Shown: positions 53,415 through 62,089 of the stretch, piece after piece | Position numbering within the stretch: the first letter of the stretch is position 1 | Layout of the letters: each line of letters starts with the position of its first letter | NCBI RefSeq assembly: GCF_002211305.1 | Contig: NZ_LOKW01000004.1 | Span: forward strand, 1-64,000 | Reading direction: 5' to 3' | Length of the DNA: 64,000 nt | DNA from: Rhizobium sp. R634 | Lineage (GTDB): Bacteria > Pseudomonadota > Alphaproteobacteria > Rhizobiales > Rhizobiaceae | Made by a program: the position numbers and the translations under genes | The notes under the pieces: generated by a model | Told to the model about the DNA's origin: nothing | The model's database searches: none | What the model saw: the letters and a program-made list of their open reading frames with translations, nothing else

Positions 53415-54443
53415 TTATTCCTCGATGCCCTTGGTGCCGCGATGCTTCAGATACTTGTCCCAGTAGAAGTCGTCGGCATTTGCGGCGGTCACGATCGAGA
53501 GGCCGTTGTCGACGACCGGGATGCTCATCGGGTTGAAGCCCGAGCGCTTGGCGTCGTTCATCGGGTCGATCAGTTCCGGATGCTTGGCGAGCCACAGCAG
53601 CATGAAGCCCATGTAACCCTGCATGCCCTGATTGGGGTTGATCGAGCCGAAGACTTCGCCGGCCTTGATCATGTCGAGAATGTTGGCATTGACGTCGGCG
53701 CACATGACGAGAACCTTGCCGCCGGTTTCCTTGTTGGCCTGCGCGGCGCCGATTGCGGAATTCGCTTCCGGCATGAAGACCGCCCCAAGGTTCGGGTTCG
53801 CCTGGATGAGGCTGGAAAGCCCTTGATAGGCCTTGGTCGGATCCTGGTTGGACGCGGCGCGGCCGACGAGCTTCATGTCAGGCCACTTCTCCTCCATGCG
53901 AGCGATGAAGGCGGCGATGCGCTTGTCGTGGTTGTCCTGGCCGGGGTTTTCCAGAACGGCATATTCGCCCTTGCCGCCCATCTTCTCGGCGATCGCATCG
54001 GCGGCATAGGTGCCTTCGCGCGTATTGTCCGAGGTGATGAAGGAGACGCGCTTGGAGAGCGGCGAGTCGGCTGCAAAGGTAACGACCGCCGTGCCCTGGC
54101 CGATGGCGCGGTTGATCGGCTCGATGAACGGGTCGGAGTTCATCGGATGAACGAGAATGCCGGCCGGATTTTGCGCCAGCGCCTGGTCGAAAGTAGCGAT
54201 CTGCTTGTTGACGTCATATTCCGGCGTGCCGGTATATTCGGTCTCGCAGCCGAGCTGCTGCCCCGCCTGCTTGAACATCTCGTAAACCGGGAACCAATAT
54301 TCGACGCCCGAGACCATGACGTTCATGACGTATTTTTCGCCCGGCTTGCAGCGGAACGGGTTCTCCGTCGCAGCGGCGGCGGAGCCGGCAAAAAGGGTTG
54401 TTGCCAAGACCGCCATTGCGGTCGTCGTGAGAAAAGTGCGCAA
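53415..54443 (-). CDS. ribose-type ABC transporter substrate-binding protein
   Basis: A 342-residue periplasmic protein with a signal peptide cut after A-G-S-A-A-A. The Peripla_BP_4 fold is clear: the G-I-L-V-H-P-M-N-S-D strand and loop near residue 95, D-N-T-R-E-G-T-Y-A-A, and M-C-A-D-V-N-A-N-I-L. It should bind a pentose, tetritol or related sugar alcohol. Two cysteines near the mature N-terminus (R-C-K and G-C-E) may form a disulfide. It is the first gene of the nine-gene operon. Confidence 0.9.
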   Translation of the reverse strand: MRTFLTTTAMAVLATTLFAGSAAAATENPFRCKPGEKYVMNVMVSGVEYWFPVYEMFKQAGQQLGCETEYTGTPEYDVNKQIATFDQALAQNPAGILVHPMNSDPFIEPINRAIGQGTAVVTFAADSPLSKRVSFITSDNTREGTYAADAIAEKMGGKGEYAVLENPGQDNHDKRIAAFIARMEEKWPDMKLVGRAASNQDPTKAYQGLSSLIQANPNLGAVFMPEANSAIGAAQANKETGGKVLVMCADVNANILDMIKAGEVFGSINPNQGMQGYMGFMLLWLAKHPELIDPMNDAKRSGFNPMSIPVVDNGLSIVTAANADDFYWDKYLKHRGTKGIEE

Positions 54444-54846
54444 AAGTCCTCCTCGAGGCCGAAGCCCCTCCCAAAAAGCCCGAGGGCGCCGAAACGACGC
54501 CGCTGATCGCGTTGAAGCCCGGATTTCCTCCTCGAAGTCCGGTATGTGCAGCTAATCGCAAAGCCGCATTTGTGTCAATAAAATTCACACGCTGAAATAT
54601 ATTTCACATCATTGCGTTCTGGCGCGACGACGGTTCGAACCTGTCACTGAAACAGCATCGGAGTTTTTCGGACTTCGCAGGCTGCCGGCCATGCCGCGCT
54701 ATTCGACAAAGCGCTGGCGTTCGAAGTCAGTATTAAGGACTGCGGGAGCAGGATTGCAGACCGTCGGGCCTCGTGCCAAACAAACGCGAATCCGCTATTG
54801 CTCGTGGCGTCATGTCATGATTGCCCAATGTGCAGGAGACTGCTGC
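54444..54846. other. divergent intergenic region, 403 bp, holding the operon control region
   Basis: No gene is seen. It separates the minus-strand carbohydrate operon from the plus-strand secreted protein. The part nearest the operon (54571-54606) holds the palindromic sites listed separately. The remaining ~240 bp toward 54847 has no strong structure that I can see apart from a CAGGAG site before the next gene. Confidence 0.5.
54572..54606. promoter_or_regulatory. tandem palindromic operators, likely for the SorC regulator
   Basis: GTGTCAATAAAATTCACAC (54572-54590) is an imperfect 19-bp palindrome. TGAAATATATTTCA (54593-54606) is a perfect 14-bp palindrome. Their centres are about 18 bp apart and both lie 130-160 bp upstream of the binding-protein start. 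The site could equally serve another regulator; the SorC link is positional. Confidence 0.6.
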
Positions 54847-55851
54847 ATGCCCTTTAGAACAAGCCTTCCCAGATCTCTTGCCTTCACCGCGATCCTCGCA
54901 TCGCTCCTGGTTGCAGGCCCGGCGCTGGCTTTAGGGAAAACATCGCCGGTCCCAAGCTGGCTGGCCAGATATGTCGGCGAAGGCAAAGGCCAGATCGCCG
55001 CCGTCGTTCTGGAGCGTGCTCGGGCGCTTTACCAGCAGAAGATCGCGGAGGGAAAGGTCAGGAACTCCTGCTATTTCGCGATGGACGCCACACGGCCGAA
55101 CGATCTCACCGACGGAACAGCAGGCGGCCGCTTCTACATGATCTGCGAGGCGGAAAAGTCGTTCCGGGTGATATCGGCGGGACATGGCGGCGGCCGCAAC
55201 CTGAAGGGCGTCGTCAACTTCTCCAATGGCCGGGAGTGCGCCAGGAATTTCGGCAATGCGATGGATTCCAACCTGACGGCGGGCGGCGCCTATCTGACGA
55301 GTGAGATCAAGACCTCGTTCAAAGGCTATTACGGCGCTTCTGCCGATCAGGAGACGGTTCTGACCCGCTCATTCCTTCAGTTCGACGGTGTCGGCGAGAC
55401 GGCGAACGCCAGGCAGCGCGCCATCGGCGGACATGCCGCGGCGCTCGTCTCCGGCATATGCATGCAGAAAAAGCCGGAAAGCCCCTATGCCAATCGTGAG
55501 GGCTATGTGCCGTTCGGAAAGCTTGTCACCTATGCGGGCGGCCGCAGCGACGGCTGCACCAGTTGGTCGCCCGAGGAAGCCCCGCAAGTGCTGTCGATGG
55601 TGAAGGATGATCCGACCACCCTCTACATCTATCCGGAAGCCCGCGACATCAGCGCGGTCGCGCGCGCGGTTACATCGGGCCAGCCGCCGGAAAAGGCCGG
55701 ATCATATTGGAACGCTTCGTGCCTCGGCGAAATCGGCTCTCCGCAGTTCTGGCCGAAGGAAAAGCTGGAGCCGGTCATCGTCAAGTACAAACAGGATCAT
55801 CCCGCCCCGCCGCCGCGGCCCGTGCCGCTTTGCGAGACACCTTCAAACTGA
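54847..55851 (+). CDS. secreted protein with a YkuD_2-like (L,D-transpeptidase-type) domain
   Basis: A 334-residue exported protein. The signal peptide ends near A-G-P-A-L-A. The mature part contains S-A-G-H-G-G-G-R-N and, near the end, G-R-S-D-G-C237-T-S-W-S, resembling the His and Cys motifs of the murein L,D-transpeptidase YkuD_2 family. The C-terminus is Pro-rich. A periplasmic role on peptidoglycan is likely but the match is partial. CAGGAG precedes the ATG at 54847. Confidence 0.6.
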   Translation: MPFRTSLPRSLAFTAILASLLVAGPALALGKTSPVPSWLARYVGEGKGQIAAVVLERARALYQQKIAEGKVRNSCYFAMDATRPNDLTDGTAGGRFYMICEAEKSFRVISAGHGGGRNLKGVVNFSNGRECARNFGNAMDSNLTAGGAYLTSEIKTSFKGYYGASADQETVLTRSFLQFDGVGETANARQRAIGGHAAALVSGICMQKKPESPYANREGYVPFGKLVTYAGGRSDGCTSWSPEEAPQVLSMVKDDPTTLYIYPEARDISAVARAVTSGQPPEKAGSYWNASCLGEIGSPQFWPKEKLEPVIVKYKQDHPAPPPRPVPLCETPSN

Positions 55852-55869
55852 GAACGTGCCACCCAGCAC

Positions 55870-55936
55870 GGCGGTGCTCCGCCTATTGCACCTCACTTTG
55901 TCTTTCGCCGACTCAATCGCCGCCGATCGATCGGCG
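55870..55936. terminator. inverted repeats between convergent genes
   Basis: GGCGG-TGCT-CCGCC at 55870-55883 is a short hairpin after the secreted-protein gene. A perfect 16-bp palindrome CGCCGATCGATCGGCG at 55921-55936 spans the last codons of the AraC gene. Either or both may end transcription from the two convergent genes. The lack of a U-run lowers confidence. Confidence 0.4.
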
Positions 55937-56791
55937 CTTATATTCGGATGGACTGCAGCCGACGAGATCCTGAAACTGCGACGAGAGATGGAATGCGGAA
56001 CTGAAGCCGAGAAGACCGGCGACTTCCTTGATGGGTTTGTCGGTGTTGGCGAAAATATCCTGCGCCCGGCGGATTCTGAGTGAAACGAGGTGCTGTTTCG
56101 GTGAGACACCGGTCTTTTCGCGAAAGACCCGCCGAAAATATGAATAGCTGACGCCGAGTTCTCCCGCCACATCCTCGACCGAAATCCGCTGCGTACACCG
56201 TTCCATCAGCAGCATGCGAGCCCGCTCCACCAGCCGGTCCGCGGGCGCCGCTGCCGTGAGTTCTCTCTGTTGTGAGAGCAGAGCCAGAAGCTGGAGTCCG
56301 AGTGTCGAAAGCAGCGGCTGGTTGGCAAGTCCGTCCTCTACTGCAAGGCTGTGGACTCTTTCAAACACAGCCGCAATCTCCGGCGTCGACGGCAGGACGG
56401 AGCGTGAAGGATCGATCAGTCCCGCAGTGCGGGCAAAGTCGAAGGCCGTGCTTCGGCATTCGATCCAGTTCTCCGTCCAGCCAAGCTCCGGATCGGGCGC
56501 AAAACGGTGCCAGACCCCGGGGAACAGCAGGACGATGGATCCAGCTTCGACCACCTGCGTCTTGCCGCGGCGCCCGAATTCGAAAAGGCCGCGCCCTTCG
56601 GCGATGAGAATGACCTGATAGGCCTGCAGGATCCGGCCTCTTTTCCAATCGAAATGATGATCATCGGGATGGCGGATCGGAGGATAGACGGAATGAGGCA
56701 GGATTTTCGTATGCCCCGTAGAGACCGCCGTGCATCCCCAGGCAGAACACAGCCGATTATCGGGCAAATAGAGGAAATAGTTCTTTGTCAT
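55913..56791 (-). CDS. AraC-family transcriptional regulator
   Basis: A 292-residue regulator with an N-terminal cupin ligand domain (R-G-L-F-E-F-G-R-R-G; F-P-G-V-W-H-R-F-A-P) and a C-terminal double helix-turn-helix, I-S-V-E-D-V-A-G-E-L-G-V-S and I-K-E-V-A-G-L-L-G-F-S, ending in the typical C-S-P-S-E-Y-K-R-R. It is divergent from the isomerase-like/ABC transporter operon. A direct repeat upstream fits its binding site. It probably responds to the sugar that the operon imports. Confidence 0.92.
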   Translation of the reverse strand: MTKNYFLYLPDNRLCSAWGCTAVSTGHTKILPHSVYPPIRHPDDHHFDWKRGRILQAYQVILIAEGRGLFEFGRRGKTQVVEAGSIVLLFPGVWHRFAPDPELGWTENWIECRSTAFDFARTAGLIDPSRSVLPSTPEIAAVFERVHSLAVEDGLANQPLLSTLGLQLLALLSQQRELTAAAPADRLVERARMLLMERCTQRISVEDVAGELGVSYSYFRRVFREKTGVSPKQHLVSLRIRRAQDIFANTDKPIKEVAGLLGFSSAFHLSSQFQDLVGCSPSEYKRRSIGGD

Positions 56792-56805
56792 CGACCATCG
56801 CCAAG

Positions 56806-56836
56806 GATCATTTTTTGTATGCTTCCGATCATTTTT
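56806..56836 (+). promoter_or_regulatory. AraC-type tandem half-sites GATCATTTTT, 21 bp apart
   Basis: GATCATTTTT occurs at 56806-56815 and 56827-56836. The 21-bp spacing is two helical turns, as expected for an AraC-family dimer on direct repeats. It begins 15 nt upstream of the AraC gene and could control it and the divergent operon. Confidence 0.7.
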
Positions 56837-57041
56837 GGGGAAAAGACCGTTATGTCAACTCGCATCCGTGATGCTACGGTTCACAGGAGGATGGAGCCGG
56901 CAGCGGCGTTGCCGCCGAGGCGCCAAACCGCAAGCCAGTTGCGGCCCTGGAGGAGAAAAAGTCAGTGTCATCGTTGCTGAGCGCGGCCGGCGTCTGCCTG
57001 CTGCCACACCCTGCGCATTGCTGTTTGACGGCGGAGCGCGC

Positions 57042-58469
57042 ATGACGGATCGCAAGCTGAAGGTCGGCCTCTTCGGGATAGGCCTCGCGGCCTACTGGCC
57101 GCAATTCGAAGGGCTGGAGGAAAGGCTTGAGGGTTATGTCGGGCAGATGGCCGACAAGCTGGCCCGGCCGGATATCGAGGTCGTCAACCTCGGCCTGATC
57201 GACACGCCCGAAAAGGCCTTCGACGCCGGCCATCGTTTCCGCGAAGCCGATGTCGATATCATCTTTCTGCACGTGACGACCTATGCGCTCTCGTCCACGG
57301 TCCTTCCGGTCGTGCGGCGTGCGCGTGTTCCCGTCATCATCCTGAACCTGCAGCCGGAAGCATCGATCGACTATCGCAGCTTCAACGCGCTTGGAAACCG
57401 GACGAAGATGACCGGCGAATGGCTCGCCCACTGCGGCGCTTGTCCCGTGCCTGAGATCGCCAATGTGTTTCGCCGTTCGGGGGTCGCCTTCCACCAGATC
57501 ACCGGCATGCTGCACGGCGACCCGATCGTCGACCGCGAAATCGCGGGCTGGATCGATGCGGCACGCGTCGCCCATGTGATGGCGCATAACAGGCTCGGCG
57601 TCATGGGCCGCTATTACAGCGGCATGCTCGATATCTATTCCGATCTGACCGCTCATGCGGCAGCCTTCGGCACGCACATCGAAATCGTCGAGATCGACGA
57701 GTTGGCGCGCCTGCGGCGCGAGGCGACGGACGAGGAGATCGCTCTGTCTCTGACGACCATCAGGCAGGAATTCGACATCGATCCGGATTGCGATCCAGCC
57801 GAACTTCGAAGGGCTGCCGGCACCGCCGTCGCCTTGCGCAAGTTCGTCGATGCGAGGAAGCTCGGCTCGCTCGCCTATTACTATGAATCCACGCCGGGCC
57901 ATGAATATGAAGACGTGATCACCTCGGTGATCGTCGGCTGCTCGCTGCTGACGGCGCAGGGCGTGCCGGTTGCCGGAGAATACGAGGTCAAGAACGTCCA
58001 GGCCATGAAGATCATGGACAGTTTCGGCGTGGGCGGCTCCTTCACCGAATATTATGCGATGGACTTTCGCGAGGACGTCGTGCTCATGGGCCATGACGGA
58101 CCCGGCCATATCAAGGTCGCCGAAGGCAGGACCAAGATCCGCCCGCTCATGGTGTATCACGGCAAGGTCGGATCCGGCGTCAGCGTCGAGATGTCCGTCA
58201 GGCATGGGCCGGTGACCCTTCTGTCGGTGATCGAGCGTGAGGGGCGGATCGTTCTGCTCTGCGCCCAGGGAGAGTCCGTGCCCGGACCGATCCTGGAAAT
58301 CGGCAATACCAACAGCCGCTACAAATTCGAGATCGGCGCTCGCCGCTTCGTCGAGAGCTGGAACGCCGAAGGGCCGGCGCATCACTGTGCCGTCGGCGTC
58401 GGACATATCGCCGGAAAAATCGAAAAACTCGGTAAGCTTCTGGATCTCGAGGTGATCCAGATCTGCTGA
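57042..58469 (+). CDS. L-arabinose/L-fucose isomerase family protein
   Basis: A 475-residue protein with the araA/fucI-like N-terminal Rossmann half (V-G-L-F-G-I-G-L-A-A-Y-W-P) and a central region with A-H-N-R-L-G-V-M-G-R-Y-Y and E-Y-Y-A-M-D-F. Members of this group act on sugars as metal-dependent isomerases, but many divergent ones are untested and the family metal-binding residues could not all be placed by eye. It opens the operon. The start at 57042 has GGAG upstream. Confidence 0.8.
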   Translation: MTDRKLKVGLFGIGLAAYWPQFEGLEERLEGYVGQMADKLARPDIEVVNLGLIDTPEKAFDAGHRFREADVDIIFLHVTTYALSSTVLPVVRRARVPVIILNLQPEASIDYRSFNALGNRTKMTGEWLAHCGACPVPEIANVFRRSGVAFHQITGMLHGDPIVDREIAGWIDAARVAHVMAHNRLGVMGRYYSGMLDIYSDLTAHAAAFGTHIEIVEIDELARLRREATDEEIALSLTTIRQEFDIDPDCDPAELRRAAGTAVALRKFVDARKLGSLAYYYESTPGHEYEDVITSVIVGCSLLTAQGVPVAGEYEVKNVQAMKIMDSFGVGGSFTEYYAMDFREDVVLMGHDGPGHIKVAEGRTKIRPLMVYHGKVGSGVSVEMSVRHGPVTLLSVIEREGRIVLLCAQGESVPGPILEIGNTNSRYKFEIGARRFVESWNAEGPAHHCAVGVGHIAGKIEKLGKLLDLEVIQIC

Positions 58470-58528
58470 ACATGCATGGGCCGCGGGCTGACGCCCCGGT
58501 CAAAAACAACAGGTGAGGAGGACCTGAC

Positions 58529-59590
58529 ATGCCTATAGGAAATTCGACATATCCCGCCCGCGGACGCCGCATCGCCGGCCTGCTCGTTGCGGCCGTTCTG
58601 GCGCTGGGAGGCCAGACGGCCGGTGCTGCCGAGATCCATCTGGACGCCCCGGCGCCGACACCGCCTGCGGAAGTGGCAAAGTTCGAGCCGATCCAACCCG
58701 GCAGCGCCAAGGGACTGACACTTGGCTTTACCCAGCTCATCCTCGGCGTTCCCTTCACGGATGCACTGCAGCGCGGCATGGAGAAGGCCTCCGAAACTGC
58801 CGGCTTCAAGCTGGTGACCTGCGATTCCAAGATGGATGCCGCCACCGCCCTCTCCTGCGTCCGCCAGTTCAAGACGCAGAATGTCGATGGCCTCATCACA
58901 TTCCAGGCAGACGCTGCGGCCGCCGCCAACATCTGCGCCGAAGGCCCCAAAGTTCCCGTCATCGCAATCGATATCGAACAGAAGCCGTGCGAAACCGCCT
59001 TTGTCGGCGCGGCCAATTCCTATGCCGGTGAAATCGTCGGCCATGAACTCGGCATGTATTTCGCCAAGAACTTCAATTGCGAATACGATGCCTTCGTATC
59101 GCTGGAATCGACGGCCGTGGGCGTCGTCAACGACCAGCGGATGGGCGGCATCCGCAAGGCCTTCGAGGCCATTTGCGGGCCGGTGCAGAACCTGCGCATC
59201 ATCGATACGGGCGCCGGCGGCCAGGCCGATGCAGCGCAACGCCAGTACACCGACACGCTGACCGCTCTGCCCGGCGCCACTAAGATCATCACCGTCGGCA
59301 TCAACGAAGACGTCATCACCGCAGCGCTGGCCGCTGCGCGCACGCAGGGACGGAACCAGGATCTCTATCTGGGCGTCCAGAATTTCGACCCCGACAATTG
59401 CCAGATCTGGACCGCGCCGCATTTCATCGCGACGGCCGCCTATTTCCCGGAGCGTTACGCCGATCTGATCGTCCCCAACCTGGTCAAGGCCATCAAGGGC
59501 GGGAAGATCCACAGCCAGATCCTGGTTCCGCATGAGCTGATTACCCCGGCAAATGTCGCCAAGATCTACCCGGAGTATGCCTGCAAATGA
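58529..59590 (+). CDS. sugar ABC transporter substrate-binding protein
   Basis: A 353-residue periplasmic protein with a Tat-free signal peptide ending G-A-A-E and a Peripla_BP_4 fold. It has an unusual number of cysteines (about eight in the mature part, e.g. T-C-D-S-K, S-C-V-R-Q, I-C-A-E-G), suggesting several disulfides. The residue F-Q-A-D after G-L-I-T is the usual sugar-loop position. It overlaps the ATPase start by ATGA. Confidence 0.88.
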   Translation: MPIGNSTYPARGRRIAGLLVAAVLALGGQTAGAAEIHLDAPAPTPPAEVAKFEPIQPGSAKGLTLGFTQLILGVPFTDALQRGMEKASETAGFKLVTCDSKMDAATALSCVRQFKTQNVDGLITFQADAAAAANICAEGPKVPVIAIDIEQKPCETAFVGAANSYAGEIVGHELGMYFAKNFNCEYDAFVSLESTAVGVVNDQRMGGIRKAFEAICGPVQNLRIIDTGAGGQADAAQRQYTDTLTALPGATKIITVGINEDVITAALAAARTQGRNQDLYLGVQNFDPDNCQIWTAPHFIATAAYFPERYADLIVPNLVKAIKGGKIHSQILVPHELITPANVAKIYPEYACK

Positions 59591-61086
59591 CGACGGACTT
59601 CCTTGCCGTACGCGACATCCGGAAATCGTTCGGCCCGGTCGAGGTTCTGCATGGCGTGGACCTCGATCTCGCAGCCGGAACGATCACCGCCCTTCTCGGA
59701 GAGAATGGCGCCGGCAAGTCTACCTTCGTGCGCATCCTGGCCGGTGACCACCGGCCGGATGACGGGACGATTTCCGTGGACGGCAAGCTTGCATCCTTCC
59801 ACGGTGTCGGCGATGCGCGGGAAGCCGGTATCAGGCTGATCGCCCAGGAAATCGCCGACGCCCCCACCCTGACGGTTGCCGAGAACATCGTCCTTGGCGC
59901 CTGGCCGACAAAGGGCGGCCTTCTTGATCGGCGGCTCATGCAGCGGATGGCACAGGAGGCGCTTGATCTGCTTGGCGCCGAACTGCCGCTGATGGAGAAA
60001 GTCGCAAATCTTCGTCTCGGCGAGCGGCAGATCATCGAGATTGCCCGCGCAACGATCGGCGCGTCGAAGTGCATCATCTTTGACGAGGCCACCGCCGCCC
60101 TGTCGGACGCCGAGGCGCGCAAGCTGTTTCAACTGATCCGTCGCCTGGCCGAACGCGGAACTGCCGTTCTCTACATCACTCACCGGCTCGACGAAGTTTT
60201 TGCCTTGGCGGATCGGGTCTGCGTGCTGCGTGACGGCCGCGTCTCACTGGACCGGCCGACCCGGGAGGTTTCCCAGGAACAGGTGATCGAGGCAATGGTC
60301 GGGCGCGCGGTCGCTCATACGCGCCATTCGTTTGCTGCTCCATCTTCCGCCGCAGAGCCGGTTCTCGAGGCCAAGCGCCTCGGATCGGATGCTTTCGCGG
60401 ATATCTCCTTTGCGCTGCGGCCCGGCGAGATCCTCGGCATGTATGGCAAGGTCGGTTCCGGCGTCCCGGAGCTCGCGGCCTCGCTCGTCGGTGCCCGGAC
60501 GTTCGATGGAGGTGAACTCCTCGTCGACGGCAAGTCCGTCCGTTTCCACCATCCGGCCGAGGCGATAGCCGCGTCGATCGGGCATCTGCCGGCAGACCGG
60601 GCGAGCGAAGGGCTGTTGCGCACGATGACGCTCGCGGAGAACCTGTCCGCACCAAGCTGGCCAAGGCTGGCCCGCTCCGGCCTCCTGAGCGGCGAGCGGC
60701 TGCGGTCCGCCTATTCCCGCTGGCATCGCAAGCTGCGCGTGAAGGCGGATGCCACCGGCAGCCAGATCATCACCGAACTGTCCGGCGGCAACCAGCAGAA
60801 GGTCCTGCTCGGCCGCTGGCTCGAGGCAAACTCCAAGATCCTGGTGCTGACGGAACCGACGCGTGGTGTCGATGTCGGCGCCCGCCAGGAGATTTATCGC
60901 ATCCTCGCCGATCTGGCAGCCAAAGGTCATGCCATCATCATCGCCACCTCCGACTACGAGGATATCAATGCCGTCGCCAGCCGCGCGCTCGTGCTGGTCC
61001 GCGGGCGGCTGGTTGCGGAAATCCCGCACGATCGCACTTCAACCGAAACTCTGACCGAAGCCGCGGGAGGCGGTGTCCATGCATGA
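59587..61086 (+). CDS. sugar ABC transporter ATP-binding protein with altered Walker B
   Basis: A 499-residue two-domain ATPase of the RbsA class. Domain 1 has G38-E-N-G-A-G-K-S-T46, signature-like L-R-L-G-E-R-Q, and Walker B I-I-F-D-E-A-T-A-A-L. Domain 2 has the degenerate Walker A G-K-V-G-S-G-V-P-E, signature L-S-G-G-N-Q-Q-K, and Walker B L-V-L-T422-E423-P-T-R-G-V-D. The Mg-coordinating Asp before the catalytic Glu is thus Thr here. The rest of the fold is intact, and it is coupled to both neighbours. Confidence 0.88.
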   Translation: MTTDFLAVRDIRKSFGPVEVLHGVDLDLAAGTITALLGENGAGKSTFVRILAGDHRPDDGTISVDGKLASFHGVGDAREAGIRLIAQEIADAPTLTVAENIVLGAWPTKGGLLDRRLMQRMAQEALDLLGAELPLMEKVANLRLGERQIIEIARATIGASKCIIFDEATAALSDAEARKLFQLIRRLAERGTAVLYITHRLDEVFALADRVCVLRDGRVSLDRPTREVSQEQVIEAMVGRAVAHTRHSFAAPSSAAEPVLEAKRLGSDAFADISFALRPGEILGMYGKVGSGVPELAASLVGARTFDGGELLVDGKSVRFHHPAEAIAASIGHLPADRASEGLLRTMTLAENLSAPSWPRLARSGLLSGERLRSAYSRWHRKLRVKADATGSQIITELSGGNQQKVLLGRWLEANSKILVLTEPTRGVDVGARQEIYRILADLAAKGHAIIIATSDYEDINAVASRALVLVRGRLVAEIPHDRTSTETLTEAAGGGVHA

Positions 61087-62080
61087 CAAGCTTCAATCCG
61101 AGGCCATGACTGCCATGGCGGATATCGACGCGACTGGCGGTAAAACCGGCTTCTGGCGCAAGACGCCGGAGTCGGCGGCGCTCCTCGCCTTCCTGCTCGT
61201 CGAGATCATCTTTTTCTCCTTGAGTTCGCCCTACTTCCTGACCTGGGGCAACTGGGTCAACGTCATCACGGCCTTATCGATAACAGGCGTGCTTGCGGCC
61301 GGCGGAACCATGCTTTTGATCGCCGGCCAGTTCGACCTGTCGGTCGGCAGCGGTGTCGCCTTCGTAGCCCTCGTCATGGCGCTGACCGTCAACAGTATCG
61401 GCATCGTTCCGGCAAGTGCCCTCGCATTGCTCGTCGGCATGGGGATCGGCGTAATCAACGGCTTTCTGGTGACGAAGATCGGTGTCAACGCGCTGATCAC
61501 CACGCTTGGCACACTGGCGATCTTCCGCGGCCTGACCCAATCGATCGGCGGCGGCAAGAATATGCTGATCTCCAACTTCGACTGGGCGATCTGGCGCCCC
61601 TTCCTCAACATTCCGCTGTCCGCGTTGGTCTTCGTTCTCGTCGCCATCGTCGTCGGCGTCGTCCTCAAACGCACGGTCTTCGGCCGGTCGATCTATGCGA
61701 TCGGCGCCAATGAGAATGCCGCGCGCCTGGTTGGGATCAAGACGAAGCGCGTGGTCTTTTTGAGCTTCCTGCTGTCGGGCGCGTTCATCGGGCTCGGCGG
61801 GCTGATGAGCGCCTCGCAGCTCGGTTCGACATCGGGCACGACCGGTATCGGCCTCGAGCTCGCCGTCGTCACCGCCGTCATTCTCGGCGGCACGTCTCTG
61901 AAGGGCGGCACGGGTACGATGTTCGGCACGGTGATCGGGCTGCTGATCGTCGGCGTGCTGAACAATGGGCTGACGCTGATGAACATCAACTCTTCCTGGC
62001 AGCAGGCCGCCACCGGCTTCCTGCTCATCCTCGCGGTCTCCTTCGACCAGTTGCGGCAGCGACTTGTCGGCAGGCGCTGA
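61079..62080 (+). CDS. sugar ABC transporter permease
   Basis: A 333-residue RbsC-type permease with about ten membrane segments and the conserved Q-F-D-L-S-V-G-S, G-x-N-E-N-A-A-R-L-V-G-I and G-G-T-S-L-K-G-G-T-G-T blocks. The ATG at 61079 follows GGGAGG with 8-nt spacing and overlaps the ATPase stop by 8 nt; a GTG at 61073 is also in frame. It is the transmembrane part of the second ribose-type importer. Confidence 0.92.
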   Translation: MHDKLQSEAMTAMADIDATGGKTGFWRKTPESAALLAFLLVEIIFFSLSSPYFLTWGNWVNVITALSITGVLAAGGTMLLIAGQFDLSVGSGVAFVALVMALTVNSIGIVPASALALLVGMGIGVINGFLVTKIGVNALITTLGTLAIFRGLTQSIGGGKNMLISNFDWAIWRPFLNIPLSALVFVLVAIVVGVVLKRTVFGRSIYAIGANENAARLVGIKTKRVVFLSFLLSGAFIGLGGLMSASQLGSTSGTTGIGLELAVVTAVILGGTSLKGGTGTMFGTVIGLLIVGVLNNGLTLMNINSSWQQAATGFLLILAVSFDQLRQRLVGRR

Positions 62081-62089
62081 GAACCGGAT

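Noticed and set aside
42999..54443. The SorC operon as an lsr (AI-2) system
   Set aside because: No LsrG or second permease is present, and the GlpD-like, AKR and GMC genes do not belong to lsr. The kinase also resembles LyxK/EryA.
56874..58406. Minus-strand frame of 510 codons opposite the isomerase-like gene
   Set aside because: It is Asp/His/Arg-rich with no domain. The plus-strand frame has coupling, a ribosome-binding site and family-like motifs.
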